Assembly: GCA_028829895.1 (NCBI GenBank)
Contig: CM054179.1
Location: 38,067,117 to 38,131,116, forward strand
From: Sinotaia quadrata
Lineage: Eukaryota > Mollusca > Gastropoda > Architaenioglossa > Viviparidae
Reading direction: 5' to 3'
Length of the DNA stretch: 64,000 nt
The notes beneath the pieces are model-generated. The model was not told the origin of the DNA and made no database searches. It saw nothing but the letters and a program-made list of their open reading frames with translations. A program made the position numbers and the translations under genes. Below, one piece after another: positions 1-14,400 of this stretch; position 1 is the first letter of the stretch; every line of letters begins with the position of its first letter.

Positions 1-120
1 TAACCAAGACTGCATTGTACCTCTTCCCTGCATGCTAAACCAAGACTGCATTGTACCTCTTCCCTGCCAATATGCCAAACCAAGAAATATGTACATTGTA
101 CTAACATATTGTTCATGTTA
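1..120. repeat. Partial tandem repeat at the window edge
   Basis: About three diverging copies of an AACCAAGACTGCATTGTACC-type unit of about 37 bp, cut by the window start. Confidence 0.6.
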
Positions 121-419
121 TACAGTCAATAAACACAAATTGTCAGTTTATATTATTTTTAAGAAATAAAAAATGATTAATCAAATGTATAAATAATGTA
201 AATAAATAAACTAAATCACCTTTAGATTTGATAACCAAATTCACAAGCTGAGGCACTTATTTTACATTAACAGACTCAAATAGCAAAAGCTGCTAGGCAT
301 TGAATAAAATACAAATATAAAAAAATTATCTTTTATATATTTACAAGATGACTAATAGTCTTCATGAGATAACTAACATTAAATGTCTTACAAACATAGA
401 GATAATTAATTAATGTATC

Positions 420-582
420 CTATTGATTCATGGCCCAGTTTTCTCAAAGAAAACAACAAATGATATTTTTTGTAGCACTAAAGATGATTATTGTCACTGT
501 TAGACTGTTCAAACCCAAAAATGAACACTCCAGACATATTAAGATGTGATGGCTTGTGATCCTTTAAAGTATTTCCTTCATC
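420..582 (-). other. Possible terminal 3' UTR exon of the annexin gene
   Basis: A good acceptor (tctttttatttcag) ends at 583 on the minus strand. The exon begins GATGAAGG; joined to the T of exon 24 it gives an immediate TGA. Read in phase 0 it is open for about 35 codons, so it could instead be an alternative end after exon 23. No AATAAA was found downstream on this strand, and the end is not defined. Confidence 0.3.
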
Positions 583-1669
583 CTGAAATAAAAAGACAGT
601 CCAAAAGTGTTATAATTCTTGAAACATGCACAGTGTGCCTTTCCTATTTTAGACTACAAATTTCAAGTTCCACTAAATGACAAGTTTCAAAACCCACTAA
701 ATGACAAATTTCAAGTTACATTAAATTACAATTTTTTTGTATCTGTGAGTCAAGTCAGTATCTTTGTGAAAAGATAATGAACTCTGAATTTGAATGTTAA
801 TACTATATAAAGAAAACAAATTAACTTTATTAGTTTAGAAGAACAAATGAACTGTCAGTATTTTAGAAGAGAGAGTAAGTAAACTGCTAATATAATATTC
901 TCTAAACCCAATGAACTGTGAAAAGACTTGACTCATAGTGAGGAATTTTAGTACTGATCTACATCGTATTTTCCTTATTGATTTATTTCAGCAACATTGT
1001 GAATGTCCTTTGTTACAAACACCAATATTGCCTTTGTGACTTCATCATGACTTTACTGACCCTATTTGAACATTGAATTTCATTGTCAAAATAACCTCCA
1101 TAACATTTCAATCATTTATTGTTTATTTTTCTTTGTTAAATAAATTTTGTTATATTCTTACTCATGCTTCTATTATTAAAGAAGTCAGGTATGCTTGCTT
1201 GGTATGTGGGGGGCATTTTATTTGAAAGTCAGACAATTTGTGTCTTCAGTGAGTGTCCTGCTAAGCTACATTAAGTGTGAAGGCCAGATTCCTATGAGCA
1301 ATGGTGTATTATGAAGATGTGCTAATTGACATGGGTTCTCAACTAGTAACACTCCAAGATGTGCTAATTGACATGGGGTCTCAACGAGTAACACTCCAAG
1401 AAAAATTAAAATATAGTTTAATAATAAATAACAGCTCTGAGGTTTGATCAAATTTCTCCTCAGTATTTATAAAGACCTTTACAGGCGGGGTTATAGAGAT
1501 TAAGTAGTCAAAGTGTTAAAATCTATTAACCCTGCTATGATCACAATTAGCTCTAACTTACATGATTACTAGTCCTTGCTAATCTGTTTGGCAGTCTTAA
1601 CTAATATAAATGATAGCACTTGCTAAGATGACTATGAACAATAGTTTACACAATTACCTCTGGCTTACT

Positions 1670-1888
1670 TTACTGGTAGTCTTAACTAATAATTCTGTAC
1701 ACCTAGATTACAAGACTGGTAGTCTTAACTAATAGGTCTGTAAACCTAGATTACAAGACTGGTAGTCTTAACTAATAGGTCTGTAAACCTAGATTACAAG
1801 ACTGGTAGCCCTAACTAATAGGTCTGTACACCTAGATTACAAGACTGGTAGTCTTAACTAATAGGTCTGTACACCTAGATTACAAGAC
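1670..1888. repeat. 43-bp minisatellite
   Basis: Five near-identical copies of a unit containing CTGGTAGTCTTAACTAATAG, at a regular 43-bp spacing. Confidence 0.9.
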
Positions 1889-1904
1889 TAAATAACTGGA
1901 GTTG

Positions 1905-2120
1905 TAGTCCTAACTGCAATGATTATAGCCCTAACTAACTGTAGTGTCAGCCCTAATTGACATGAGCCCTAACTAACTGTAGTGTCAGCCCTAATTGACA
2001 TGAGCCCTAACTAACTGTAGTGTCAGCCCTAATTGACATAAGCCCTAACTAACAGTAGTGTCGGCCCTAATTGACATAAGCCCTAACTATAATGACTAGT
2101 ACCCCTAACAGATGTGGTAG
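1905..2120. repeat. 38-bp minisatellite with AGCCCTAA motifs
   Basis: About four copies of AGCCCTAACTAACTGTAGTG plus an 18-bp remainder, with degenerate flanks. The CCCTAA words are part of a longer unit and do not form a telomeric array. Confidence 0.88.
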
Positions 2121-2393
2121 CCCTAGTTAAGAAAATTTCTACCATCTTTTTTTTTTAAACTGAACACTTCTTTTAAACATTTAAGAATAGTTACATGAAC
2201 CAAAAGAAGGGTGTTTTTACAATTTGGATGTCATGAAGCAGCAAAACTAAACAAAATATAATATCACAGCTCTCTACAAAAAGTTCTCTTAATGCTAGGA
2301 TCAACACATGGAGATAGAATATGCCACTGATGAAGATCTGGCATGAAAAAAATCTTGTTACAGAAATAGAAATCAGAAAAATGGAAATGTCAA

Positions 2394-2471
2394 TTACTCA
2401 CATTTCTTTTTAGTGGGAGGATCTCCAATCAGGTTTAGCAGCATGGTACGGTAGTCACCAGATGTGTCATC
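2394..2471 (-). CDS. Annexin exon 24 (C-terminus, two possible ends)
   Basis: Residues 1044-1066: [19 protein letters not shown] and then TKKK. Unspliced, the frame adds CE and stops (TAA at 2394-2396). A strong donor AAAT|gtgagt overlaps this end, at the same position and phase as the donor of exon 16. Splicing to the acceptor at 583 would create a TGA split across the junction. Confidence 0.9.
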   Translation of the reverse strand, partial: DDTSGDYRTMLLNLIGDPPTKKKCE

Positions 2472-5400
2472 CTGAAAATTAAAAATATTATTTAAAAATC
2501 CATATATATGATAGTCACCTGATTTGTCATCCTGAAAATTAAAAATATTATTTAACAATCCATATATATGATAGTCACTAGATGTGCATTCTGAAAATTA
2601 AGGCTATTATGATAATGGTAGTCACCTGATGTTGCAACCTGAAAATTACAATTTTTCAGTATCATAGTAATAAGTCACCTGTTATGTCACCCAGACAATT
2701 GCAATCTTTCAATATCACAGTAATAAGAGTCACCTGGTGTGTCAGCCAGACAACTGCAACCTTTTAATATCACAGTAATGATAATCACCTGGTGTGTCAG
2801 CCAGACAACTGCAACCTTTATCACAGTAATGATAATCACCTGGTGTGTCAGCCAGACAACTGCAACCTTTTAATATCACAGTAATGATAATCACCTGGTG
2901 TGTCAGCCAGACAACTGCAACCTTTATCACAGTAATGACAGTCACCTAGACAATTGCAACCTTTCAGTATCACAATAATAAGTCATCTGTTGTGTCACCT
3001 AAACAACTGCAACCTTTCAATATCACATTCATAATAGTCATCTGATGTGTCAGTATGAAGATTACATCTTTTATTATCAAAGTAATGGTACTCAATAAGT
3101 GACTCACTCTGAAAATTACACTATTTCAGCATTAGACTTATGATAGTCACCTGATTTATATTTCTAATATCATAGTAATGGTAGTCATTAAATGTGTTCA
3201 CCCTAAAAATTCTGTTTTACCATCATGGTAATTGGCAGTCTCCTGATATGTCATTCAGAAAATTGCAAATTTTTAATATCAGTAATAGACATCTTGTGCG
3301 TCCTTGTGCATTATTTTACCAACACAGTAATTTAATACAAATATATCATCCTAAAAAGTACACAATTTTAGCATCATATTAAAGGTAGTCATTAAGTCTA
3401 TTTTTTTTTAGCAAGCTGTTTACTGAATAAATCAGCCTTAACAAGTCCTTAATGGAGATTCTTTAAGTCTATTATTCTAAGTTAATCAAGCAATATATAG
3501 CAGAATTACAGCCCCTTCCCAATCTAAATAAACTCATTCTGATCAAATTATATATAATTATGACTTACAGCAATGAAGGCAGCTAAGGTCTGTTTGAAAT
3601 TGCGCTGGAATTCTTCCTTGATTTGGACCATATCTACCTCACAGCGTGATGCTACTATGCGTACAAGTGTGTTATCATCAGTGCCCAGACCTTTCATTGC
3701 ATCATGAAGTGCCTGTGCAAAGTATGTTGCTTTCGATCGTATTACCTTCACTGGGGAAAATAAAATGAAAAGTGTACATTTCTTTTGCTGGAGAAAACAA
3801 AATATAGCATTTGTAATACCTTCAATGGAGAAAACAGAAACAAAACATTGTGTATTATCTTAATGGAAACACAAAGTGAGACACTGAATATTATCTTCAA
3901 TAGAGAAAGAAATATAAACACTGTATATTACCTTCACAAAGCTAAACATTGTGTATTATTTTCTAAACAAAGCTAAACATTGTGTATTATTTTCACTGAA
4001 GAAAATAAAAGTAAACACTGTGACTATCTTCACTGAAGAAAACAAAATTAAACACTTTTAATGGAGAAAACAAAAACTAAACACTCTAATATTTTCACTA
4101 TGGAAAACAAAAACTAAACACTATTATCTTCAAGTGGAGAAAACTAAATATTATGTAGTATCTTCACTAAAGAAAACAAAACAAAACTTTGCATATTATC
4201 TTCAATGGGGAAAACTAAACCAAACACTGTGTATTATCTTCAATGGAGAAAACTAAACACTGTGTATTATCTTTAATGAAAAGAACAAAACTAATCACTG
4301 TGTATTACACTCAGTGGGTAAACAAAACAAAACAAAACATTCTGTAATACCTTCCATGGAAAAACAAAACAGTCCATATTACCTTGACTAGTGAAAACAA
4401 AATCCATGAAGAGAAAACACATCTTTTTAGCACTTTTGGTTTTAATCTTCAAAGTTCAATTTTATTTTTTGTCCTTTTTCTTAACAAATAAACTGTAAAA
4501 TGTTAACATATAATTTGACTTAATTACTGTAGCTAAGAATGCATACAAAGATTATTTTTTGCTTACCAATTGTCAACATTCCCTCTCTGAGGTCTCCAGA
4601 CATCTCATCTCGAATGGTGTCTTCTATATCCTTGTTGGCTAGCTTGGCATACTCTTGGAATGTTGCACGCAACTGTGGATAACTTCTTGACACAAGGATC
4701 ACGTTAAATCTTGATTCATCGGTCCCCCACTTCTTTTCCCCAGCATCAAGCAAAGCTTTAAAAATGCAATAAACCAAACTGATTATTTTTTCTTTGTGAA
4801 TTAACATCATATAAAACTTCAAAGATTCAATAAACCAAACTGGTTAATTGTCCTTGTGTGGTATGAACATCAAGCAAGACTTTAAAAATAAACCAAACTG
4901 GTTAATTTTCTCTGTGTGGTAGGGACGTCAACTAAAACTTTAAAGATGCAGTAAAACAATGTTAAGATCAAGCTAAGCTTTAAAGATATAATAAACCGCA
5001 GAAATAAGAACAGTTAGAAAGACTGTGTAGGTTAGGCAATATCAATCTGTGAACATTTGCTTAATTATCTTTTTTATACATTTCCTCAGTCCTAACAGTC
5101 TGTTTTTTACTGATTTATATTTTTATTTCTATTAATGTTCTCAATTTTCCTTATAATTTTATGCACAAAATATCAAAATCTGGACTATGTAATTCAGCAA
5201 AGCTCAAAATATTTAACATAATATTTGTGATAATTAATTATTAATATAATGAATAATATCTAAATTAATTATTTAATGAGTAATGTGTAAATTAATTATT
5301 TAATATAATGAGTGCTGTGTAAATTAATTACTTAACATCATGAATAACGTAAATTAATTATTTAATATAATGAGTAATGTGTACAGTAATTATTTAGCAT

Positions 5401-8400
5401 AATGAATAACGAGTATTTGTTGTTCAAGGCATTAAGCTTACCCTGAGCATCTTGTCGAGCTTTGTTGCGATCAAATTCTGGTCCCTCTGGTCGGTTAGCT
5501 TGCAAGCATCCAACCAACAGATTCTTAAAGTCACCTGATGTATCTCCTATCACATCAGCTTCCAGATCTTTTTTGAACACTGAAACAAAAGAGAATTATG
5601 TTCATAACTATCAATGACCATCATATAAAAAACTGTATAATTATAACACAAAATTGATATGAGAATACAAAATGACCATCATATAAGAAACTTTAAATGT
5701 ATAATTATAACACAAAATTGATATGAGAATACAAAATAAATTTAGAGGAAATAATTCCAGTTTATAAGAGAATAATAGAAATTTAGAGGATATAATGCCA
5801 GTTAGTAAGAAAATAATAGAAATTCAGAAAAATAATTCCTGTTTATGAAAAAATAATTCCAGTTTACAAGAAATAATAGAAATTTAGAGAAAGTTGTTTA
5901 CCAGGGAGAAACAATACTTCTATGAATTAATGTATTAGATCCATGCATACATTCAGATAAGAAACATCCAACAGTTGTATATAAATTTAACATCATTTGC
6001 TGTTAATGCTATCTTATCCACCATTTTTATTTGATACTCCATCTTGCATATAGCGGTTCATTTGTGCTGTGTGATTATAAAGCCTCTAAAAATTAGTAAC
6101 AACTTTGTGACACTGTAAAAACTCTACTAGCAGTTCTCAGTCATTATACGAACAACTCACAGCTTTAAGACACTGTAAAAACTCTACTAGCAGTTCTCAG
6201 TCATTATACGAACAACTCACAGCTTTAAGACACTGTAAAAACTCTACTAGCAGTTCTCAGTCATTATACGAACAACTCACAGCTTTAAGACACTGTAAAA
6301 ACTCTACTAGCAGTTCTCAGTCATTATACAAACAACTCACAACTTTACGACACTGTAAAAACTCTACTAGCAGTTCTCAGTCATTATACGAACAACTCAC
6401 AGCTTTACGACACTGTAAAAACTCTACTAGCAGTTCTCAGTCATTATACGAACAACTCACAGCTTTAAGACACTACAAAAATTAGATACAACTTTGTGAC
6501 ACTGTAAAAACTCTACTAGCAGTCATTATACGAACAACTCACAACTTTAAGACACTACAACAATTAGATACCACAACTAGCTCTACACTTCAAAACAAAA
6601 TAACTAACATTTTTTCAAACTGTAAATGTCATGTGACTTACATATAGCTGCCCACTAAGAGAGCCACTGATCCAATTACAAACATAAAAACAGCTCTATA
6701 ATGAGTGCTATGATTCAACTGTTCTCTTAGCTATAAACATATATGAACAGTTCTATAATAAGTGCTATGAATCTACTGTTCTCATAATTATGAATACAAA
6801 ACAACAGTTCTATAATGAGTACTATGAGACCACTGTTCTCTTAGTTATGAACAAATAAGAACAGTTCTATAATGAGTGCTATGAATCCACTGTTCTCTTA
6901 GTTATGAACAAATAAGAACAGTTCTATAATGAGTGTATGAATCCACTGTTCTCTTAGTTAATAACAAATAAGAACAGTTTTATGAGTGCTATGAATCCAC
7001 TGTTCTCTTAGTTATGAGCAAATAAGAACAGTTCTATAATGAGTGCTATGAATCCACTGAATTAACATTTCAAATGGTAGTTGCTGTCATTATTTTATAT
7101 GGAAGGCTGGTCATAATATTTACATCTCTTTAATGAAGATTTGTTAATTAGATCAGCATGTTTACTATATGCTATAGAATGAATTAACTTTGGGTTCATG
7201 CAAGATCTCTTATAAGTGGATTTACTTAGGGATCATTCTAAAGGGATTCAAATAGTAAATGTTATATATCTCAAATGTAAAAAACTGCACTGATTAAAAT
7301 AGCAGAAATAGTAAATATACTAAATGAAATTTCTTGTGAAAGCAGATGATACCTATCCACAGGGGAGTTATTGATATGAAACAGCAGTTGCATGTTATGG
7401 TATCATTTAAGTATCACAAGATAGCTAAAGTTGGCTTGTAACACTGAAAATAGTGATCTAATAGCAGAGACAAACAGCAGTTAACTAAAATAATGAGAAT
7501 AGTGATCAGCAACAGCAACAGACACACAACAGTTATAGTAAATATAACACTGGGAATAGTGATCTAAGCAATGCAAAGAACAGTCACATAGCTGATATGC
7601 TAACACCAGGGATAGTGATCTAAGCAATGCATAGAACAGTCACATAGCTGATATGCTAACACCAGGGATAGTGATCTAAGCAATGCAAAGAACAGTCACA
7701 TAGCTGATATGTTAACACCAGGGATAGTGATCTAAGCAATGCATAGAACAGACATAAAGCAGATATGTTAAAACTAGAAATGGTGATCTAAGCAATACAC
7801 AGAACAGACACAGAGTAGATAACGGTAACACTGGGAACAGTGATCTAAGCAGTACATAGAACAGACACAGAGTAGATAACGGTAACACTGGGAACAGTGA
7901 TCTAAGCAATACATAGAACAGACACAGAGTAGATAACGGTAACACTGGGAACAGTGATCTAAGCAATACATAGAACAGAAAACATAATCAGTTCTGGTCT
8001 ATGCATTATACCAGGGCAGACTGTTCACTACTCACTCAGTGACATTTCAAATATTAAAAAATTTTGCAGCCTTCCACCTACTATTTTATTTAATTAATTA
8101 ATGAAACAGTTCCCTATCAAACAAATATCTACTAACAAAACAGTTCCCTATCAAACAAATATCTACTAACAAAACAGTTCCCTATCAAACAAATATCTAC
8201 AAACGAAAAAGTTCCCTATCAAACAAATATCTACAAATGTAAATTAAAGAGAAATTCTAACAACTTTCTTATTTGCTTGTGTATGTGTCTAAGAAATATG
8301 TCTACAATTGTAAGGTAAAAGAGAAAGGCTAACAACTTTCTTACTAGTTTTGTATGCATCTTTGATTGCCATCAGCTGAGCATTGGTTCTCGTACAGATG

Positions 8401-11400
8401 ATTTCCACCAAAACTTTCTCATCTGTTCCCAAGCCCTGATCATTGAGAAAATATTGACAAAGATTGAGACAATGCAGACAAAAATGTCTGAAAATGAGGA
8501 CATGAGTTAAGACTTTTCAGTGCTTTGTCAGTAAAAAAAAATTAATTTTAAGAATAGTACACAACATTCATATTTTGCTGCCTCTGCCAAACTTCAGTAG
8601 CCTTGCATCTGGGTGCAGAACAGGGTTCTGTTTTTCTGAGTCATACTAGATTACAAAATGGTTCAGAACAGGGTTCTGTTTTGCTGAATCATACTAGATT
8701 ACAAAAGGGTTCAGAATAGGATTTTGTTTTGCTGAGTCATACTAGATTGTATCATCACAACAACAATACACATGATCTCATAGATATATTATGTCGACCA
8801 TGAAGATTCTGAGTTTTTCCAAACAACAACAATAAACACATGATCTCATAGATATATTATGTCAACCATGAAGATTCTGAGTTTTTTCAATCAACAACAA
8901 TAAACACATGATCTCATAGATATATTATGTCGACCATGAAGATTCTGAGTTTTTTCAATCAACAACAACAATACACATGATCTCATAGATATATTATGTC
9001 GACCATGAAGATTCTGAGTTTTTCCAATCAACAACAACATTGCACATGATCTCATAGATACATTATGTCGACCATGATGATTCTGAGTTTTTCCAATCAA
9101 CACAACTCAATAATGGATCTTTTGCAAATAATGTTAATGTAGCTCAAAATCTTTGACTGACATATCAACTGCTTGAGTTTAAAAAAACATATAAATATTT
9201 TACACTCATGGGAATATTATTAGTAATAAAATGTATAAATATTTTACCCTCTCTAGGAATATGATTAGTAATAATGTTATTTACAAATTCTGTACACTCA
9301 ATGGAAATAACATTAGTAACAATATTATTTACAAATATTTTGCATTCACAAGGAACATTATTAGTAAATATTATTTATAAATATTTTGCACTCAAGGGAA
9401 TATCAGCAGTAGTAATATTATTTACTAGTGTATATAGTGACCCCTACACTAAAATTTTAAAGCAAAGGCTAGTAATATTATTTACTAGTGTATATACTGA
9501 CCCCTACACTTTTGATTTAAAGCAAAGACTGTAGTAATATTATTTACTAGTGTATATACTGACCCCTACATTTTTGATTTAAAACAAAGACTGAAGTATG
9601 AAATGTTGGTAGCTTGTACTGAACCCAATTCTTTTTTTGTGTCAAATTAAATATAAGGAAATATTTCAATTACTATCACTGAAAGTGACCTTGATGGCTT
9701 TGTTGAGCTGCTTGGCATCAAACTCCGCTGGACCCATTAACATCTCCACACAGAGTGTTTTAAAATTCCCACTCAGCTCACCAGAAAGTTCACTGGCCAG
9801 ATCCTAAAAATAAATGTACATTTCTTACAGGATTAATACTGAAAATAAAACAACAACAACAAATTCACCTAAATAACTATCTTTATAAACAGATATTTTA
9901 CAATTTCAGTGGCACATAAATACAAGCTGTTGAAAAAGAAACACAACCCATGGGCAATGCATATTTATTAGTAAATTACAAAATTTGTTAAATATCTTAG
10001 CCACCATGCTATGCATTCGAAGAATTATGTTATCGAATACATTTCTCAAATTTAATTTTAAATTTCAAAATTAATATAATAAAAATAATTTCATAAATAT
10101 GTGTATACATTATATGTAGGTTGCATTTCTTTTCAGCATCCTGAGCTATCACTAATATTTGTCAGAAAAAGGTTGTTTGGATTATTAAACTATTATCGTA
10201 ACTTCTATAACTAATACATCCCTTTTTTCAATGATCCTTAGTGACTTTTACATTTCAATTAGCAATATTTTAGTCATAATATAATAACAATCATGACCTA
10301 CATCCCTTTTTTCAATGATCCTTAGTGACTTTTACATATCAATCAGCAATATTTTAGTCATGTGATAACCACCATGGCTGACTCATTTATCTGTAAACAC
10401 TATCAGTTTTCTCTTCATCTCTCAATCAAGAAATTTAATGAAATATGGTGGACATTCACATAATGTTTAAATCCAAGACAGAAACAATAATATTACATGA
10501 AATTAACATTATGTGAGTATGGAAAATATATAAAAATAAATGTAATCAAAATAATTAAACAAATTTTGTTGATGAAATAATAAATATGGACTGAATTATT
10601 ACCTTAGATTAAGAAAATCTGTTTATGAAGGCTCATTAAAAAATATATATATATATACTCAGCCATGGTCACACTCTATGGTCACATGGTCACACCATTG
10701 TAATGTTTAATATAATTTCCTGTTTAGTTTGCAATGAGATTGCATCCTGGACTATTTTCCTTTAGTTTCACTTGTTTTAGAAGTCACTGTTAATTACTGA
10801 AATTTCTTTAAGTAATAAAATATGAGTCATGGGGAGCTCTTTTCACTAGAGAAATGCAGCCAACTATGTAAACAAGGCAAAATGCTCTGCAACAGCATTT
10901 CTGATTGGCTAAAACAAGATGTTATCTAAAATGTCCAGCAGTCCAAATTTGGCACAAATATGATAATGTTATGCACACATTCTAATACTATGTAAATACA
11001 AAGCATTTATGGAAGGTCTAACATTATGCAAACTCAACATTATGTGAAGTTCCATTCTAACTGTCAAAACAATCTGAGTGAACAAATGTATGATAATTGT
11101 CACAGTCCTTTTAGGTTAGAAATATATTCACTGCCAAGACTTATAAAATTTGTAAAAATTAAAATAAAACAAATAATATTTATAATTTTCAACAAAATAA
11201 AATTCCTAAATAATATTCAATCTGCTTGTTTTCCTCATTTATTTTGATTTAGTTATCTTATGTAAAACTTTGCTTTTATTTTTGCCACAATTATCTCACA
11301 CACAAACTAAGCTGGCTCCCAATGCTAGTCCTTAATAGTAAAGAGATCTCTTAGCACTTTATTTTACTAAATGAACATACAGCAACATACAATGCGAAAT

Positions 11401-14400
11401 AAACATATATCTGAAGGCCTCTGCACATGGTAAGGCAAATGTCTTAAACTGTCTGGGAAAACATGTCATTTAATACCTTTTCCACCCTGTCTACGCACAG
11501 TAAAACAAAGTCATATAACACTTCCAAGTCACATAACTTAGCCACACCTTCATACAATTTATAGCAATATCAATATCACATGATAACATAATACAAAATG
11601 GCTGCTTCCATGGACATTACAGAATTCAATGAAAGCAATTGGCTGAAACAGTGCATTTTCTCCTTTTGGAAATGTACTTGTCAGATGTAAAGTGACTAGT
11701 GTCCTATGACAATTCTAAGTCTGATACATGACAGTAATGTTCAATGAATTGACTGACTGACTGGGTTAGAGGGTGCACTTCCAACTGGGGCCAATTTCCC
11801 ACTAGTGTAAAGACAAAATCTAGTCTATTAACTTGTTTTTATTCTGTCTGAATAGGATGATCCCATGGTATCTGTTGGAGGATGGAGGGGGATAATTTGA
11901 CTAGCACCATACTAAATCTGCATATGGTGGGCACAGAGTAGTTGGTCAGCCTCCGGTGACCAATGACTTTTATGCCCTTGGTTGTCTACTGCTCTACAGT
12001 TTGTTGTGGCTGTTGTAGCTGGCCTCAATGTTAGTTGTCTGGGTGGCATCTTTTGCATGATCTCCTAGGTGCAGGTGGTAGAGGCCAGTACAAAGTGGTC
12101 AAATGTTTACAAACATTATCACTTTGACAAATACAGTATTTTATGCCAATGTGTTACAGTCATACAAACATTCTTACCATGACAAATATTCTCACCTTGC
12201 CAACACAGTTGTGTATGGCAAAGCGGTAAAATGTTTACAAACATTCTCACTTTGCCAAACTTTGTTCTTTTATGTCAAAGGAATACAAAATGTACAAACA
12301 TTCTCACTTTGCCAAACTTTGTTCTTTTGTCAAAGGGATACAAAATATAGAAACATTCTCACCTTGCCAAACATTGTTTTATATGTCAGAGCAATCTGCT
12401 TCCTTTGTTCTGATGATCGCTGACTCAGCACTCCTATTATGGCTGCTTCGTCAGTACCTATGACAATGGTAATGCAGTATTTTAAACTATCATCTGTATT
12501 TAGTTTAAAGGAATCAAAAATATAATGAAAGACTAGAAACTAGAAAATATGTTTTCTTAACTTGTATATATTATTTTAACACCAAAATCATAATTTACAA
12601 GATAATCATTTTGTGTATATATAACAATCCACATTTATAGTCAATCATTTTGTATACATAAGAAAATCCACATTTACAAAGTCAATCATTTTGTATACAT
12701 AATAAAATCCACATTTACAAAGTCAATCATTTTGTATACATAACAAAATCCATATTTACAAAGTCAATCATTTTGTATACATAACAAAATCCACATTTAG
12801 AAAGTCAATCATTTTGTATACATAACAAAATCCTCATTTACAAAGACAATTATATTGTGTGCAGTACACAATACACATTTACAAGACAATCATGTCATGT
12901 GCAATACACAATACACATTTACAAGACAATCATGTCATGTGCAGTTCACAATACACATTTACAAGACAATCACATCATGTGCAGTACACAATACACATTT
13001 ACAAGACAATCATGTCGTGTGCAGCACATAATCTATAAAGTGTTGAGCACTCAAAGACCAAATTTCAATTTTATCTTGGTAAAGATGTAAATTGCAATAT
13101 CTTATCAAGCCTAACTACATCTTATCAAATCTAAAACATCTTATCAAGCCTAACATAAATTTCTTTCAAACAGACAATGTGATGTATGATGTAAGTAGCA
13201 TTTAATACAGATAGCAAATGTTTCCTAGTGATAGCAAATATATATAGCAATATATAGCAATTTCCTAGTGATAACAAATATAAATATATATATAGCAATA
13301 TCACCTTTGCTTTCTCATAGTCTTGAACCTCATTACCATTTTCTTGCTCAGTATAAAACAGATACTAAGGGTTTGCCATGGCATTTTGCAGATTTTCTGA
13401 GTGTCATCTTCCTTCTAAAAATCTGAGTTACTGTTTATTTCAGTTGCATTCTTTCATCTTTTTGTCTAACTAATACTTGCTAAAGTGTATTTTTTCCTAT
13501 TGTTTGTGGCTAGTATGATATGCATGCAGTGTGAGGAAAATCTTTTATGACACACAATGGTTAAAGACATTATTGTTTATTTAATAAACCCACATTCAAG
13601 GTTTAGAACTTTATTCCATAGAAAATATCTAGGTGTTTGTTTCTCAGGAATTCATTTTCTTTTGATAAATAATAATGCATCTTTAATGTTTATGGATTAA
13701 CATGTTTTGCAGTTTTCAGTGCTCTGGGATAGGATACATTTTTTACTGGACTTCATTTCTGCATTATTACAGTGGTATTACTGCAGAAAGTGAAAAACTC
13801 CCTTATTATTTACCTAAGCCTACTTCATAAAGCTCATTAATTACTTTCTAAACCTACTTAATAAAGCTCCTTTATCATTTACTTAAACCTACCTAATAAA
13901 GCTCATTTATCATTTAACTAAGCCTATCTCTTAAAGCTCATGTGTCATTTCAGCCAACTAATAAAGCTCATGTGTTATTTATCTAATTCTAAATAATAAA
14001 GCCTATTTATTACTTCTCTAAGCCTACCAAATTAAGTTAGTTTATCATGTACCTAAGCCTACTAATAAAGTGAAAGTATCAGTTACCTAAACCTATGCAA
14101 TAAAGCTCATTTATTATGTAAAGCCTACTTAATAAAGCTCATTTATTATGTAAAGCCTACTTAATAAAGCTCATTTATCATTTACTTAAAGCATACTATG
14201 AAAGCTAATGTATTGCTTGACTAAGCCTACCTAATAAAGTTCTTTTATCATTCACATAAGCCTACCTAATAAAGTTCTTTTATCATTCACATAAGCCTAC
14301 CTAATAAAGTTCTTTTATCATTCACATAAGCCTATCTAATACAGCTCTAAGCCTACCTCCTAATACAATAATTTAGTGCTTACCTTAGCTCACCTAATAT

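Noticed and set aside
1905..2120. CCCTAA words suggesting an interstitial telomeric repeat
   Set aside because: The hexamer occurs only once or twice per 38-bp unit and never in direct tandem.
7712..7971. Repetitive open frames on the minus strand (Leu/Ser/Cys-rich)
   Set aside because: They come from a 57-bp minisatellite whose period is a multiple of three; no start context, splice sites or domain.
6100..9100. Regular repeats with spacing like a CRISPR array
   Set aside because: Units are directly adjacent tandem copies without unique spacers, they lie in introns of a eukaryotic gene, and no cas genes are present.
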